This document shows, piece by piece, positions 8,093 to 16,122 of a stretch of DNA of 38,717 nucleotides (position 1 is its first letter; every line of letters begins with the position of its first letter). A program made the translations under genes and the position numbers. The stretch lies in contig NZ_JABDMV010000117.1 in assembly GCF_013001275.1 (NCBI RefSeq), positions 1 through 38,717 on the forward strand, read 5' to 3'. The stretch comes from Flaviramulus sp. (GTDB lineage: Bacteria > Bacteroidota > Bacteroidia > Flavobacteriales > Flavobacteriaceae). The notes below the pieces were generated by a model. That model ran no database searches and was not told where the DNA came from. It saw only the letters and a program-made list of their open reading frames with translations.

Positions 8093-8977
8093 TTATATTT
8101 TAAATTTTAACCCGGTTCTTAAATAAAACGCATTTACATCGTCTAGTTTATAAACCTCGTCTCGATCTTTATTTCTTAATACATTATTTAATCTAAACGT
8201 ATACCCTGTGTATAAATAGGCTATTAAATGTTTTGTAAAGCAATATTCATACCCAAATCCTCCAACGGCCACAGATAATGAAATATTATCTACATTTTGA
8301 CCATTTATAACTGATGGTTCTTGCAAATTTGCTAAATATCCATCTAAGCCAATGAAAGCTTGTAAATTATTTTTTTTATTAAATGTATATTTTAAATTAG
8401 ATTTTGGTACTCCAGCATTAAAACTCCATTTCTCATTTATTGCTCTGTAATAACTTACAAAAGGCAGAGGAAATGGCAAGCCTGTTGTAGCATTATATGT
8501 TAAACCTAATATTAATCGATATGGGCGTTTTAATCCTGCATCTTTGGTTCTATCTGCTATAAAAAAGATTCCGCCATTCATAAAATAATCATCTGATGAC
8601 AACTGCATTGTTAAAGTTGAGGCTATTCTTGGGTTAAATTTAAAACCAAATCTCCAAGCTTCATTTAATTTAAATGTATAACCAATATTTAAATCTATAA
8701 CATGAATTTTATCTAAAGCAGATGTATCAAAAGGGTAAGCGTCTTCTAAATTTAATAATATCCTATTGTACTCAGCACCAATAATAAAATAAGCATCATT
8801 CTTAACCTCAATGGGAAAATTTATGAGTGCTCGCAATCTTGTATATTGATCTTCAGATTTACTTTTTGGAATAAATGAGTATTCCAACCTTGCTAAATCA
8901 TTGAGTTGTGCTATGGCAAAATTGGAAATAAAAAATAAACTAATAACTAAAATTAATCCACGCTTGCTAAAAACCAT
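8093..8977 (-). CDS. DUF6268-type outer-membrane beta-barrel protein
   Basis: A 294-residue exported protein with a signal peptide (residues 1-23, ending FAIAQ). It consists of alternating amphipathic strands with many aromatic ends and finishes in a strand closing with FYLRTGLKFKI, a typical outer-membrane insertion signal. The conserved 'RLRALINFPIEVKNDAYFIIGAEYNR' start and 'LILGLTYNATTG.PFPLPFVSYYR' centre resemble the DUF6268 family as I remember it; the DUF number is from memory. It may be a small channel or structural barrel; nothing predicts a ligand. It lies between the mechanosensitive channel (38 bp upstream) and the sigma-54 regulator (2 bp downstream). Confidence 0.7.
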   Translation of the reverse strand: MVFSKRGLILVISLFFISNFAIAQLNDLARLEYSFIPKSKSEDQYTRLRALINFPIEVKNDAYFIIGAEYNRILLNLEDAYPFDTSALDKIHVIDLNIGYTFKLNEAWRFGFKFNPRIASTLTMQLSSDDYFMNGGIFFIADRTKDAGLKRPYRLILGLTYNATTGLPFPLPFVSYYRAINEKWSFNAGVPKSNLKYTFNKKNNLQAFIGLDGYLANLQEPSVINGQNVDNISLSVAVGGFGYEYCFTKHLIAYLYTGYTFRLNNVLRNKDRDEVYKLDDVNAFYLRTGLKFKI

Positions 8978-9015
8978 AATCTGAATTTAGATTTTCCAAT
9001 TATCAATTTAAATCA

Positions 9016-9954
9016 TTAATCTTTACCTAAACTTTTATTTAGATTAGTTTGTGCTAATGTAAGATTTACACTATCATCAAGCTTTTGGATAATATGAATA
9101 TCTCTTTGTGGAAAAGGTATACTGACGTTATTTTCTCGGAACAATCTATCAATTTCAAATCGAATATCACTTTGTGGAAAACGCACATTAAAACTATCGT
9201 TTAGCGTAAATGCTACTTTGAATAGCAAAGCACTATCTCCAAAATCTGTAAATAGCACAGAAGGTGCAGGTTCTTTTAATATTGTAGGATGACTATCAAC
9301 GGCTTGTAACAATAACTTCTTTACTAATTGCACATCGCTTCCATAAGCTACTCCTACTTCAACACTTTCTCTCGTTGTAATGCCATTTTGTGTCCAATTA
9401 AATAAACTATTTGTTAAATACAGATGGTTTGGAATAATTAAAACCTTATTATCAATAGTTGTAGCTCTTGTGGTTCTTAATTTAATCTCTTCTACCCTCC
9501 CAACTTTACCATCTAATTCAATGATATCTCCAACATGAACTGTTTGATCTACAAGAATAAAAACACCAGAGATAATATCTTGAAAAAGTGTTTGTAGAGC
9601 TAATCCAATACCAATCATTAATGCCGCCGAAGCCGCAAATATGGCTGTTACATCAACCCCTATGCCATGAACTGTTATAAGTAATATAACTAAATATATT
9701 AACCATCTAAAATAGCCATATACTACATTAAATTTGGTTTTATCATCTTCGGGTAACTTTCTTGTAATAAGTCTAAAAAGTAATCTTAACAGCAAAGTTG
9801 TTACGAATATTACAGAAATAATTACCAAAACATCCTTAACTGAAATACTTATATCTTTACTAAATTCGTAGTGTGTATTGAGTAACATTCTCAATTTTTC
9901 CCACAGCGAACTCTCAGCAATTTGTTCTTCTATTTTATCTAAGCTTTGATTCAT
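9016..9954 (-). CDS. MscS-family small-conductance mechanosensitive channel
   Basis: A 312-residue inner-membrane channel expected to release solutes on hypo-osmotic shock. Three hydrophobic helices are visible: about 40-64, 82-103 and 108-130. The third is the pore helix, with the Gly/Ala-rich, MscS-typical run IFAASAALMIGIGLALQTLF. The beta domain follows (FILVDQTVHVGDIIELDG...GRVEEIKLRTT, about 135-190) with NHLYLTNSLFNW, and then the C-terminal alpha/beta domain. It begins 1 bp after the ABC permease gene, so the two are translationally close. Length and layout are standard. Association with an ABC exporter and a sigma-54 regulator suggests envelope-stress regulation; this is inference. 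Confidence 0.92.
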   Translation of the reverse strand: MNQSLDKIEEQIAESSLWEKLRMLLNTHYEFSKDISISVKDVLVIISVIFVTTLLLRLLFRLITRKLPEDDKTKFNVVYGYFRWLIYLVILLITVHGIGVDVTAIFAASAALMIGIGLALQTLFQDIISGVFILVDQTVHVGDIIELDGKVGRVEEIKLRTTRATTIDNKVLIIPNHLYLTNSLFNWTQNGITTRESVEVGVAYGSDVQLVKKLLLQAVDSHPTILKEPAPSVLFTDFGDSALLFKVAFTLNDSFNVRFPQSDIRFEIDRLFRENNVSIPFPQRDIHIIQKLDDSVNLTLAQTNLNKSLGKD

Positions 9955-9955
9955 T

Positions 9956-11269
9956 TTAATATTTAATCCATTTTATAAGTTCCTTGTAACTCGGTTTTTT
10001 ACCATACATTAAAATACCTACTCGATATATTTTTGCGGCAAACCAAACCGTAAACATAAAGGTACCAATTAATATTAATAAAGAAACTAATTGTTGCCAT
10101 AAAGGTACACCAAACGGAATTCTCATAAGCATTACAACCGGTGATGTTAACGGTAAAAATGAAAACACGGTTGATACTGTTCCATGAGGGTCTTCAATAA
10201 CTGTAAAAATACCAATATAAACTGCCAAAATTAAAGGCATTATAATAGGTAATAAAAACTGTTGCGTATCAGTTTCATTGTCAACCGCTGCTCCAATTGC
10301 CGCATAAAGCGAGCTGTACAACAAATATCCGCCAATAAAAAACAGTATAAAAGCTATTATCAAATTTATAATTGGCAAATTATAAAATGCGTTTACTAAA
10401 TCCTGAATTTGTGAGTTTACAGCAGGATTTTCCATAGCTTGTTGCAATACTTCTTGCTGAGGCGTTTGCATTTGTGCCATATCAATTCCCAATACCATCG
10501 AAACAACGGTCATTAAAATACCTCCTAAAATAATCCAAATAACGAACTGGGTTATACCAGCCAATGAAGTACCAATAATTTTACCCAGCATAAGTTGTAT
10601 TGGCTTAACTGAAGAAATTATAACCTCTATTATCCGGCTAGTTTTTTCCTCAATAACACTACGCATAATCATATTACCGTAAATAATAATAAACATAAAC
10701 AATAAATAGCCAGCCGCACCTCCAAATATTAATTTTACAACACTATCTATTTTTGAAGTTTTTTCACCTTCAAAACTTTCTTGCGCAATGTCTATATAAA
10801 TTTTTGATGCATTAATCATTTCAACATCAACCCCTTGTTGTTGTAATTTTATGTTTGTGAGTTTTTTTTCTAATTGACTTTCTAAATTTGAAATTAAAGT
10901 AAGAGACGGTGATTCTTCAGAATAAAATTTAATACTATTAGCAACTTCATCAACATCTTCAGATTTATTTATATGTAGTAGTCCGTAAGAAAATGTTTCT
11001 TTTACAATAGTCTTAGCATCTTCTAACGACATGTTTGTCAACACATTATAAATTGTATTATCCGAGCTTTTAAACGTGTTTTGAACGAAACCTGACTCAT
11101 CTAAAACAATTATTGTTCGAACTTTGTCATTATTTAATTGCGATAAATACGCCACAACACTAATAAGAGCTATCATTATTATTGGACTTAAAATAGTCAT
11201 CACAATAAATGACTTATTTTTCACCTTTGTCAAATATTCTCTTTTTATAATAAGTGGTAAATGGTTCAT
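9956..11269 (-). CDS. ABC-2 type exporter permease (NatB-like)
   Basis: A 437-residue permease with the NatB/ABC2_membrane_3 layout. It has an N-terminal motif LPLIIKREYLTKVKNKSFIV, a first helix (about 20-45), and a large extracytoplasmic domain (about 50-180). A cluster of five to six helices follows from about 182 onward, with the coupling segment RSVIEEKTSRIIEVIISSVKP (residues about 202-222) that contacts the ATPase. It pairs with the ATPase gene 4 bp upstream. Homologues are annotated as Na+ extrusion transporters, but the substrate is not determined by sequence. It is followed 1 bp later by the MscS gene. Confidence 0.92.
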   Translation of the reverse strand: MNHLPLIIKREYLTKVKNKSFIVMTILSPIIMIALISVVAYLSQLNNDKVRTIIVLDESGFVQNTFKSSDNTIYNVLTNMSLEDAKTIVKETFSYGLLHINKSEDVDEVANSIKFYSEESPSLTLISNLESQLEKKLTNIKLQQQGVDVEMINASKIYIDIAQESFEGEKTSKIDSVVKLIFGGAAGYLLFMFIIIYGNMIMRSVIEEKTSRIIEVIISSVKPIQLMLGKIIGTSLAGITQFVIWIILGGILMTVVSMVLGIDMAQMQTPQQEVLQQAMENPAVNSQIQDLVNAFYNLPIINLIIAFILFFIGGYLLYSSLYAAIGAAVDNETDTQQFLLPIIMPLILAVYIGIFTVIEDPHGTVSTVFSFLPLTSPVVMLMRIPFGVPLWQQLVSLLILIGTFMFTVWFAAKIYRVGILMYGKKPSYKELIKWIKY

Positions 11270-11273
11270 AAAA

Positions 11274-12200
11274 TTAGTTATTCTTCACTGTTTGAATAAA
11301 TATATCGTTCACGCTTGGTATTAATTCTACAAAATGAGACACCTCTCCTTTTGATGTTAAATAATTAAGTAAATCGTTTGGCTTATCAGATAAACCTAAT
11401 TTAATATTTAATTTTAGTTCATCTTCCAAAGTTTTAAAATTTGCTTTTGAAACTTCGAATTTTTCAGACAATTCTTGCTCTAAATCAGACTTATTAATTG
11501 CTCGAATACCGACTTCGAAAGAATTTATTTTATACCGGCGCTTTACTTCGACTAACTTTCCATCAAGAATTTTATTCGATTTATGTATTAAAGCAATATC
11601 ATCACATAGTTCTTCAACTGACTCCATTCTGTGTGTAGAAAAAATTACCGTTGCACCTTCTTCCCTTAATCGTAAAATTTCATCTTTGATTAAATTCGCA
11701 TTAATAGGATCGAATCCCGAAAATGGCTCATCAAAAATCAATAATTTAGGTTGATGTAATACAGTTACAATAAACTGTATTTTTTGTGCCATCCCTTTTG
11801 AAAGTTCTTGTATTTTCTTGTTCCACCAATCGCCAATTTCTAAACGCCCAAACCAATAATTTAATCGTCTTTTAGCTTCCGCTTTACTTAATCCTTTTAA
11901 TTGGGCTAAATACAATGCTTGCTCACCAACCTTCATCGATTTATACAAACCGCGTTCTTCAGGTAAATAACCAATATCCTTTATATGTGAATCGTTTAAT
12001 AAGTCGCCATCCAAAATCACTGATCCAGAGTCGGGCATTGTAATTTGATTAATCACACGAATTAAGGTTGTTTTTCCAGCTCCGTTTGGTCCCAGCAATC
12101 CAAATATACTTCCTTTAGGTACCGATATAGATACGTTATTCAACGCTGTAAAATCCCCGAAATTTTTAGAAACAGTATTAACTTCTAATAAGTTATTCAT
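11274..12200 (-). CDS. ABC exporter ATP-binding protein (NatA-like)
   Basis: A 308-residue ATPase energising the NatB-like permease encoded 4 bp downstream. Walker A is GPNGAGKTT (residues 37-45), the signature is LSKGM (a NatA-type variant of LSGGQ), and Walker B is LLIFDEPFSGFDP, with the H-loop in STHRMES. After about residue 215 comes a C-terminal DUF4162-like domain typical of NatA and drug or bacteriocin export ATPases. This is the first gene of the five-gene block. Its upstream region has a near-consensus -7 box (TATATTTA) about 30-40 bp before the ATG, and two hairpins farther up. Confidence 0.94.
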   Translation of the reverse strand: MNNLLEVNTVSKNFGDFTALNNVSISVPKGSIFGLLGPNGAGKTTLIRVINQITMPDSGSVILDGDLLNDSHIKDIGYLPEERGLYKSMKVGEQALYLAQLKGLSKAEAKRRLNYWFGRLEIGDWWNKKIQELSKGMAQKIQFIVTVLHQPKLLIFDEPFSGFDPINANLIKDEILRLREEGATVIFSTHRMESVEELCDDIALIHKSNKILDGKLVEVKRRYKINSFEVGIRAINKSDLEQELSEKFEVSKANFKTLEDELKLNIKLGLSDKPNDLLNYLTSKGEVSHFVELIPSVNDIFIQTVKNN

Positions 12201-12337
12201 TAATAATTTTTAATTGACATGTAGTTGGTAAATATATTAAATGTTAAGTGAGATGCTTAATTCTTTGGGAATAAATACTGACATATTTTATAAATTAAAA
12301 GCACTTTTAAACGTAAGAATTGCATTAAAAAACAAAA

Positions 12338-12363
12338 CCCACCCTTAATAAATTAAGGATGGG
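12338..12363 (-). terminator. Terminator-like hairpin, third of a tandem set
   Basis: CCCACCCTTAAT pairs with ATTAAGGATGGG with one internal mismatch. Read on the minus strand the stem is followed by TTTTGTTTTTT, as in an intrinsic terminator. It stands about 140 bp upstream of the ABC ATPase start and about 165 bp past the dnaJ stop, with no gene of its own. It could be a backup terminator for dnaJ or part of a leader or attenuator for the ABC operon. Confidence 0.6.
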
Positions 12364-12390
12364 AAAAAAATTGCTATGAAAAAGAAAAAT

Positions 12391-12414
12391 TATCACTAAA
12401 GTTAATTAGTGATA
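12391..12414 (-). terminator. Terminator-like hairpin, second of a tandem set
   Basis: A perfect 9-bp stem, TATCACTAA with TTAGTGATA, has a 6-nt loop. On the minus strand it is followed by ATTTTTCTTTTTC, a T-rich tail. It lies between the dnaJ terminator and the third hairpin; the interval between hairpins holds no ORF. Confidence 0.5.
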
Positions 12415-12480
12415 CCCAAATATAGTTTTTTTTTCTGTACTATCGGCAAAACTCTTAGATATCTTTAGCTTTTAAATAGA

Positions 12481-12507
12481 AAAATCCGCTTTAAAAAAGC
12501 GGATTTT
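12481..12507 (-). terminator. Intrinsic terminator of grpE-dnaJ
   Basis: A perfect inverted repeat pairs AAAATCCGCTTT with AAAGCGGATTTT around a 3-nt loop, 20 bp after the dnaJ stop. On the minus strand the stem ends in a T run (TTTTTCTATTT). This is the obvious terminator of the chaperone unit. Confidence 0.85.
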
Positions 12508-12527
12508 AAACTAAAATTATACTGTTT

Positions 12528-13652
12528 TTAAGAAAACATATCTTTTACTTTTTCAAAAAATGATTTATCCGAACTTTCTGGTTTTGGCTCGAAATGTTCA
12601 TCATTTTGCATCGCTTCGAAAAAATCTTTTTGTTGCTTATTTAATGTTTTGGGCGTCCATACATTTACATGCACTAAAAGGTCTCCTTTGCCATATCCAT
12701 TAATACTTGGGATGCCTTTACCACGTAATCGTAATATTTTTCCCGATTGTACGCCAGCTTCGACTTTAATTCGCACTTTACCTGATACCGTATCTATTTC
12801 TTTTGAAGTTCCTAAAACCGCATCTGGGTAACTTATATATAAATCATAATGTAAATTATCACCTTCACGTTGCAATCTATCATGTTGCTCTTCTTCAATA
12901 ACAACAATTAAATCTCCAGATATGCCATTGCCTGGTGCTTCATTTCCTTTACCGGAAACTTTTAGCTGCATACCATCAACAACGCCAGCTGGAATTTTAA
13001 TCGAAACTGTTTCTTCAGCAACTTTTAATCCTTGTGAATCGGCATCGCTTGGTTTTTTATCTATGGTTTGACCCGCGCCACCACAAACGTTACAAGGTGC
13101 AGAAGTTTGCATTCTACCTAATATGGTGTTCGCAATTCGCGTTACTTGACCTGAACCGTTACACGTAGAACATGTTTTATATGTTGTTCCTGGTGCTTGA
13201 ACTTTACGTTTTACTTTTACTTTTTTATCGATGCCGTTGGCAATTTCTTCTAAAGTCAATTTAACGCGAATACGTAAATTACTTCCTTTTACACGACGCT
13301 GGCCACCTCCGCCACCAAAGCCTGAGAAACCACCACTAAAACCACCACCGCCAAAGATATCACCAAACTGACTGAAAATATCATCCATATTCATGCCACC
13401 GCCGCCAAAGCCGCCACCGCCACCATTTTCAAATGCCTGGTGACCAAATTGATCATATCGTGCTTTTTTATCAGCATCACTCAAAACTTCGTAAGCTTCA
13501 GCTGCTTCTTTAAATTTAGCCTCTGCTCCTTTGTCATCTGGGTTTTTATCGGGATGAAATTCAATAGCTTTTTTTCGATAAGCTTTTTTAATTTCGGCTG
13601 TAGATGCACCTTTACTTACACCTAATATTTCGTAATAATCTCTCTTTGCCAT
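12528..13652 (-). CDS. dnaJ: Chaperone DnaJ with a reduced (two-motif) zinc finger
   Basis: A 374-residue type I Hsp40 that delivers unfolded clients to DnaK and stimulates its ATPase. The J domain (1-70) has HPD at 33-35. A Gly/Phe-rich linker (about 76-118) follows. The cysteine region has only two CxxCxGxG motifs, CSTCNGSG (Cys161, 164) and CNVCGGAG (Cys187, 190), where E. coli DnaJ has four. The two C-terminal substrate-binding domains (about 205-345) are intact. The spacing suggests that motifs 1 and 4 (zinc centre I) are kept and centre II is lost. To my recollection this is shared with other Flavobacteriaceae and is not damage in this genome. It is preceded 9 bp upstream by grpE. Confidence 0.95.
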   Translation of the reverse strand: MAKRDYYEILGVSKGASTAEIKKAYRKKAIEFHPDKNPDDKGAEAKFKEAAEAYEVLSDADKKARYDQFGHQAFENGGGGGFGGGGMNMDDIFSQFGDIFGGGGFSGGFSGFGGGGGQRRVKGSNLRIRVKLTLEEIANGIDKKVKVKRKVQAPGTTYKTCSTCNGSGQVTRIANTILGRMQTSAPCNVCGGAGQTIDKKPSDADSQGLKVAEETVSIKIPAGVVDGMQLKVSGKGNEAPGNGISGDLIVVIEEEQHDRLQREGDNLHYDLYISYPDAVLGTSKEIDTVSGKVRIKVEAGVQSGKILRLRGKGIPSINGYGKGDLLVHVNVWTPKTLNKQQKDFFEAMQNDEHFEPKPESSDKSFFEKVKDMFS

Positions 13653-13661
13653 ATTTTTGGT

Positions 13662-14213
13662 TTATTGTCCGATAACAACTTTTGGAAAACGAATTATTTT
13701 ATCTCCTAACTGATATCCCTTTTCAACAACATCAATAATTTTTCCTTTTAAATCGTCGGTAGGCGCTGGTATTTGTGTAATCGCTTCATGGTTATCAGCA
13801 TTAAACACATCACCTTTTTCAATTTTTATTGGTTTTAGTCCTTTTTGTTCTAAAGTTGTTATTAACTTTTGATAGATTAACAAAACACCTTTTCTTAACT
13901 CTTCAGCTTCCTTATCTTCTTCAATATGACTTAAAGCACGCTCAAAATCATCAAGAACTGGCAACAAGGTTTTCATCACATCTTCACTAGCTGTTGAAAA
14001 TAATTCAATACGTTCTCTAGATGTGCGTTTTTTATAATTTTCAAACTCTGCAAACAAACGTAAAAATTTTTCCTTTTCTTGTTGCACTTCTTCCTGTAAC
14101 TTTTCTTCAACCGTTTGTTCTTCCACTTCTAATTCTTCAACCTCAACAGTTTCAGTTTGCGGTGTTTGAACTTCTTCCTTTTCTATATCTTCTTTTTTAT
14201 TCTTTTTACTCAT
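13662..14213 (-). CDS. grpE: Nucleotide exchange factor GrpE
   Basis: A 183-residue cytoplasmic protein that releases ADP from DnaK. Residues 1-50 are a highly charged Glu/Lys-rich tail. The long coiled-coil helix follows (about 35-100, with FLRLFAEFENYKKRTSRERIE), then the short four-helix region, and a C-terminal beta-wing ending NADNHEAITQIP...GYQLGDKIIRFPKVVIG, which is the family signature. It sits 9 bp before dnaJ on the same strand; dnaK is not in the window. A perfect TAnnTTTG box lies about 40 bp upstream. No CIRCE-like inverted repeat was seen. Confidence 0.95.
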   Translation of the reverse strand: MSKKNKKEDIEKEEVQTPQTETVEVEELEVEEQTVEEKLQEEVQQEKEKFLRLFAEFENYKKRTSRERIELFSTASEDVMKTLLPVLDDFERALSHIEEDKEAEELRKGVLLIYQKLITTLEQKGLKPIKIEKGDVFNADNHEAITQIPAPTDDLKGKIIDVVEKGYQLGDKIIRFPKVVIGQ

Positions 14214-14251
14214 CGCTGAACTTATGTTTTTTCAATACTAAATTAAGTTGG

Positions 14252-14259
14252 CAAAAGTA
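14252..14259 (-). promoter_or_regulatory. -7 box of the grpE promoter
   Basis: TACTTTTG on the minus strand matches the Bacteroidetes sigma consensus TAnnTTTG exactly. It would start transcription about 30 nt before the grpE ATG. No clear TTG/TTTG -33 element is visible at the usual spacing. Confidence 0.55.
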
Positions 14260-14383
14260 CTGCCATTATTATTAAAATGCCATAATGTCATTAAAATATT
14301 TTCACATAAATTCATCTTATCATTTTTTATTGAATGAGATACTATTTGCGTAATTTTACATGAATAACACTAAAACATTTAAA

Positions 14384-15037
14384 ATGAAAAAGAATTTTAC
14401 AACTATTTTATTTATTACCGCTTTAATAATTTCTGTTACATCTTGTAAAGACAAAGCAAAAGAAGCTAATACTACTGTCGCTGAAGCTGTTGAAGAAACT
14501 GTAAGCACAGAGACTTACTTTGTAAATAAAGAAGCCTCAACAATTGAGTGGAAAGGATTTAAACCTACAGGGTCTCATAATGGAACCATTACTATTGAAC
14601 GAGGCGCACTAGATGTAACTAACGGGAACATTGTTGGTGGTTCATTCATCATTGATATGACATCTATTACCGTTACAGATATTCCTGCAAAAGATGAAGG
14701 AAATGCTAAACTTAAAGGTCATTTAAGCAGTCCTGACTTTTTTGATGTTGAAAAATATCCTAGTGCCGGTTTTACTATTACTGGATTAAAAGAAATTGAA
14801 GGTAAAATGATGCTTTCGGGCAATTTATCGCTAAAAGAAGCTGAGAACAACGTAACATTTCCTGTAAAAGTAGCTAATGAGAACGGAGCAATTACACTTT
14901 CTAGTGAAGCTTTTACTATTGATAGAACAAAATGGAACGTAAAGTATGGATCAAAATCTATTTTTGACAATTTAGGAGATAAATTTATTAACGATGATAT
15001 TGAATTGCTAGTTACTGTAAAAGCAGCCAAATCTTAA
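14384..15037 (+). CDS. YceI family lipoprotein
   Basis: A periplasmic lipid-binding, lipocalin-like protein of the YceI family. I start it at the ATG at 14384, giving 217 residues. This places a clean lipobox (SVTSC, Cys21) behind a short hydrophobic stretch; the ATG at 14360 would add eight polar residues. A -7-like box TAATTTTA at 14351-14358 would also put the transcript start after the first ATG. The YceI core follows: STIEWKGFKPTGSHNGTI, the GGSFIIDMTSITVTD strand, LKGHLSSPDFFDVEKYPSAGFTIT and a final FTIDRTKWNVKYGS block. YceI proteins bind isoprenoid or amide lipids; the ligand here is unknown. It is transcribed alone and ends at a strong terminator. Confidence 0.9.
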   Translation: MKKNFTTILFITALIISVTSCKDKAKEANTTVAEAVEETVSTETYFVNKEASTIEWKGFKPTGSHNGTITIERGALDVTNGNIVGGSFIIDMTSITVTDIPAKDEGNAKLKGHLSSPDFFDVEKYPSAGFTITGLKEIEGKMMLSGNLSLKEAENNVTFPVKVANENGAITLSSEAFTIDRTKWNVKYGSKSIFDNLGDKFINDDIELLVTVKAAKS

Positions 15038-15059
15038 TATTTTATACTAACAATTATTA

Positions 15060-15090
15060 AAGTCACTTATTTTGGAATAAGTGGCTTTTT
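15060..15090 (+). terminator. Intrinsic terminator after the YceI gene
   Basis: AAGTCACTTATT pairs with AATAAGTGGCTT around a TTGG loop, with one G-U pair, and is followed by TTTTTATTTTT on the plus strand. Confidence 0.85.
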
Positions 15091-15119
15091 TATTTTTAAT
15101 TTATTTGCAGGGATCGAGG

Positions 15120-16025
15120 CTATATCAATAAATTATGTAAAGCGGGTTGTAAATGATGGTATTTAAAGTCAAACCCTTTATTTTCAATTTTCAAAGAACT
15201 TACACGCTGACTTTCGAATAATAATACATGCATTTCTCCTAAAACTAACTTCATAAAAAATTTAGGAATATTGGGTAAAAATAACGGTTTACGTAAAACG
15301 CTTGCAATAGTCTTTGTTAGTTCTTTATTAGTAACTGGGTTTGGGGCTACACCATTAAAAACCCCTTCTAATTCATTATTTAAAACATAAACGAACAGAT
15401 TAGCCAAATCGTAAACATGTATCCAAGATTGCCATTGATTGCCGCTACCAAATGAGGCGCCCAAACCCATTCTTATAGGTTTAACCATTTCCTGTAGAGC
15501 CCCGCCATTTTTTGATAAAACTAAGCCGATTCGCACTTTAGAAACTTTGATTTTTAATGCCTTAAATGCATCAGCCTCGTGCTCCCATACATTTACAACT
15601 TTACTTAAAAATGACGTTTCGTTGGTTTTGAAAGATTCATCATAATAATTAGTGAGGGAATCTGGGTAAATACCAATAGCACTCGCAGAAATAAAATGAT
15701 TTATTGTAAGGCTATTTTCTTTTAAAGAATTAAATAACAATCGCGTAGTTTCTATTCTACTATCTAAAATTTCTTTTTTATACTCAGGTGTCCATCGCTT
15801 AGATACAGTTGCGCCAGCTAAATGAATAATGGCGTCAACATCATTAAAACATGATTTATCAATTTCATTTTTCTCGGGATTCCAATAAAATCCTTTGTAA
15901 TTTTCATCTACCTCAATTTTTGATTTACTAGTTGTTAAATAATTTACTTTTATCTTTTTTTTATGACAAAGCTTTACTATTTCCCCACCTATCAATCCAG
16001 TTGCTCCTGTGATTAAAACTCGCAT
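15120..16025 (-). CDS. TIGR01777 family NAD(P)-dependent epimerase-like protein
   Basis: A 301-residue atypical short-chain dehydrogenase related to E. coli YfcH and human SDR39U1. The N-terminal nucleotide-binding motif GATGLIGGEIV (residues 7-17) is intact. VDAIIHLAGATVSKRWT and the FISASAIGIYP segment match the family signature, and the Tyr at the family's YxxxK-like position is in the YPDSLTNYYDE region. The C-terminal DUF1731-type tail is present, with PNPVTNKELTKTIASVL...PKFFMKLVLGEM. The substrate is unknown, and the family has no settled physiological role. It is a monocistronic unit between convergent yceI and the mnmD pair. Confidence 0.9.
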   Translation of the reverse strand: MRVLITGATGLIGGEIVKLCHKKKIKVNYLTTSKSKIEVDENYKGFYWNPEKNEIDKSCFNDVDAIIHLAGATVSKRWTPEYKKEILDSRIETTRLLFNSLKENSLTINHFISASAIGIYPDSLTNYYDESFKTNETSFLSKVVNVWEHEADAFKALKIKVSKVRIGLVLSKNGGALQEMVKPIRMGLGASFGSGNQWQSWIHVYDLANLFVYVLNNELEGVFNGVAPNPVTNKELTKTIASVLRKPLFLPNIPKFFMKLVLGEMHVLLFESQRVSSLKIENKGFDFKYHHLQPALHNLLI

Positions 16026-16122
16026 TATTTTTTTTTGCTAAAATTACGAAATGATGATGCTTTAAGCTAATGATTTATGGAAGGTTTAACAAAATAATCG
16101 CGATTAAAATTTTAAATGCTTA

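Larger units (their letters stand above)
12201..12527. other. 327-bp intergenic region between dnaJ and the ABC operon
   Basis: No ORF with coding character. It holds three hairpins in tandem on the minus strand (12481-12507, 12391-12414, 12338-12363), all with T-rich tails. The part nearest the ABC ATPase (12201-12337) is plain AT-rich leader DNA with a near-consensus -7 box. Confidence 0.7.

Noticed and set aside
14249-14265. Possible sigma-54 -24/-12 element on the plus strand (TTGGCA...TGCC, GG-N10-GC spacing)
   Set aside because: The same bases on the minus strand form a perfect TACTTTTG -7 box for grpE, the -12 side lacks the TTGCA form, and the site is not where the YceI gene needs a promoter. 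I see no functional support.
14360-14383. Upstream ATG for the YceI gene
   Set aside because: It adds eight polar residues before a complete lipoprotein signal that starts at 14384, and lies about at the expected transcript start.
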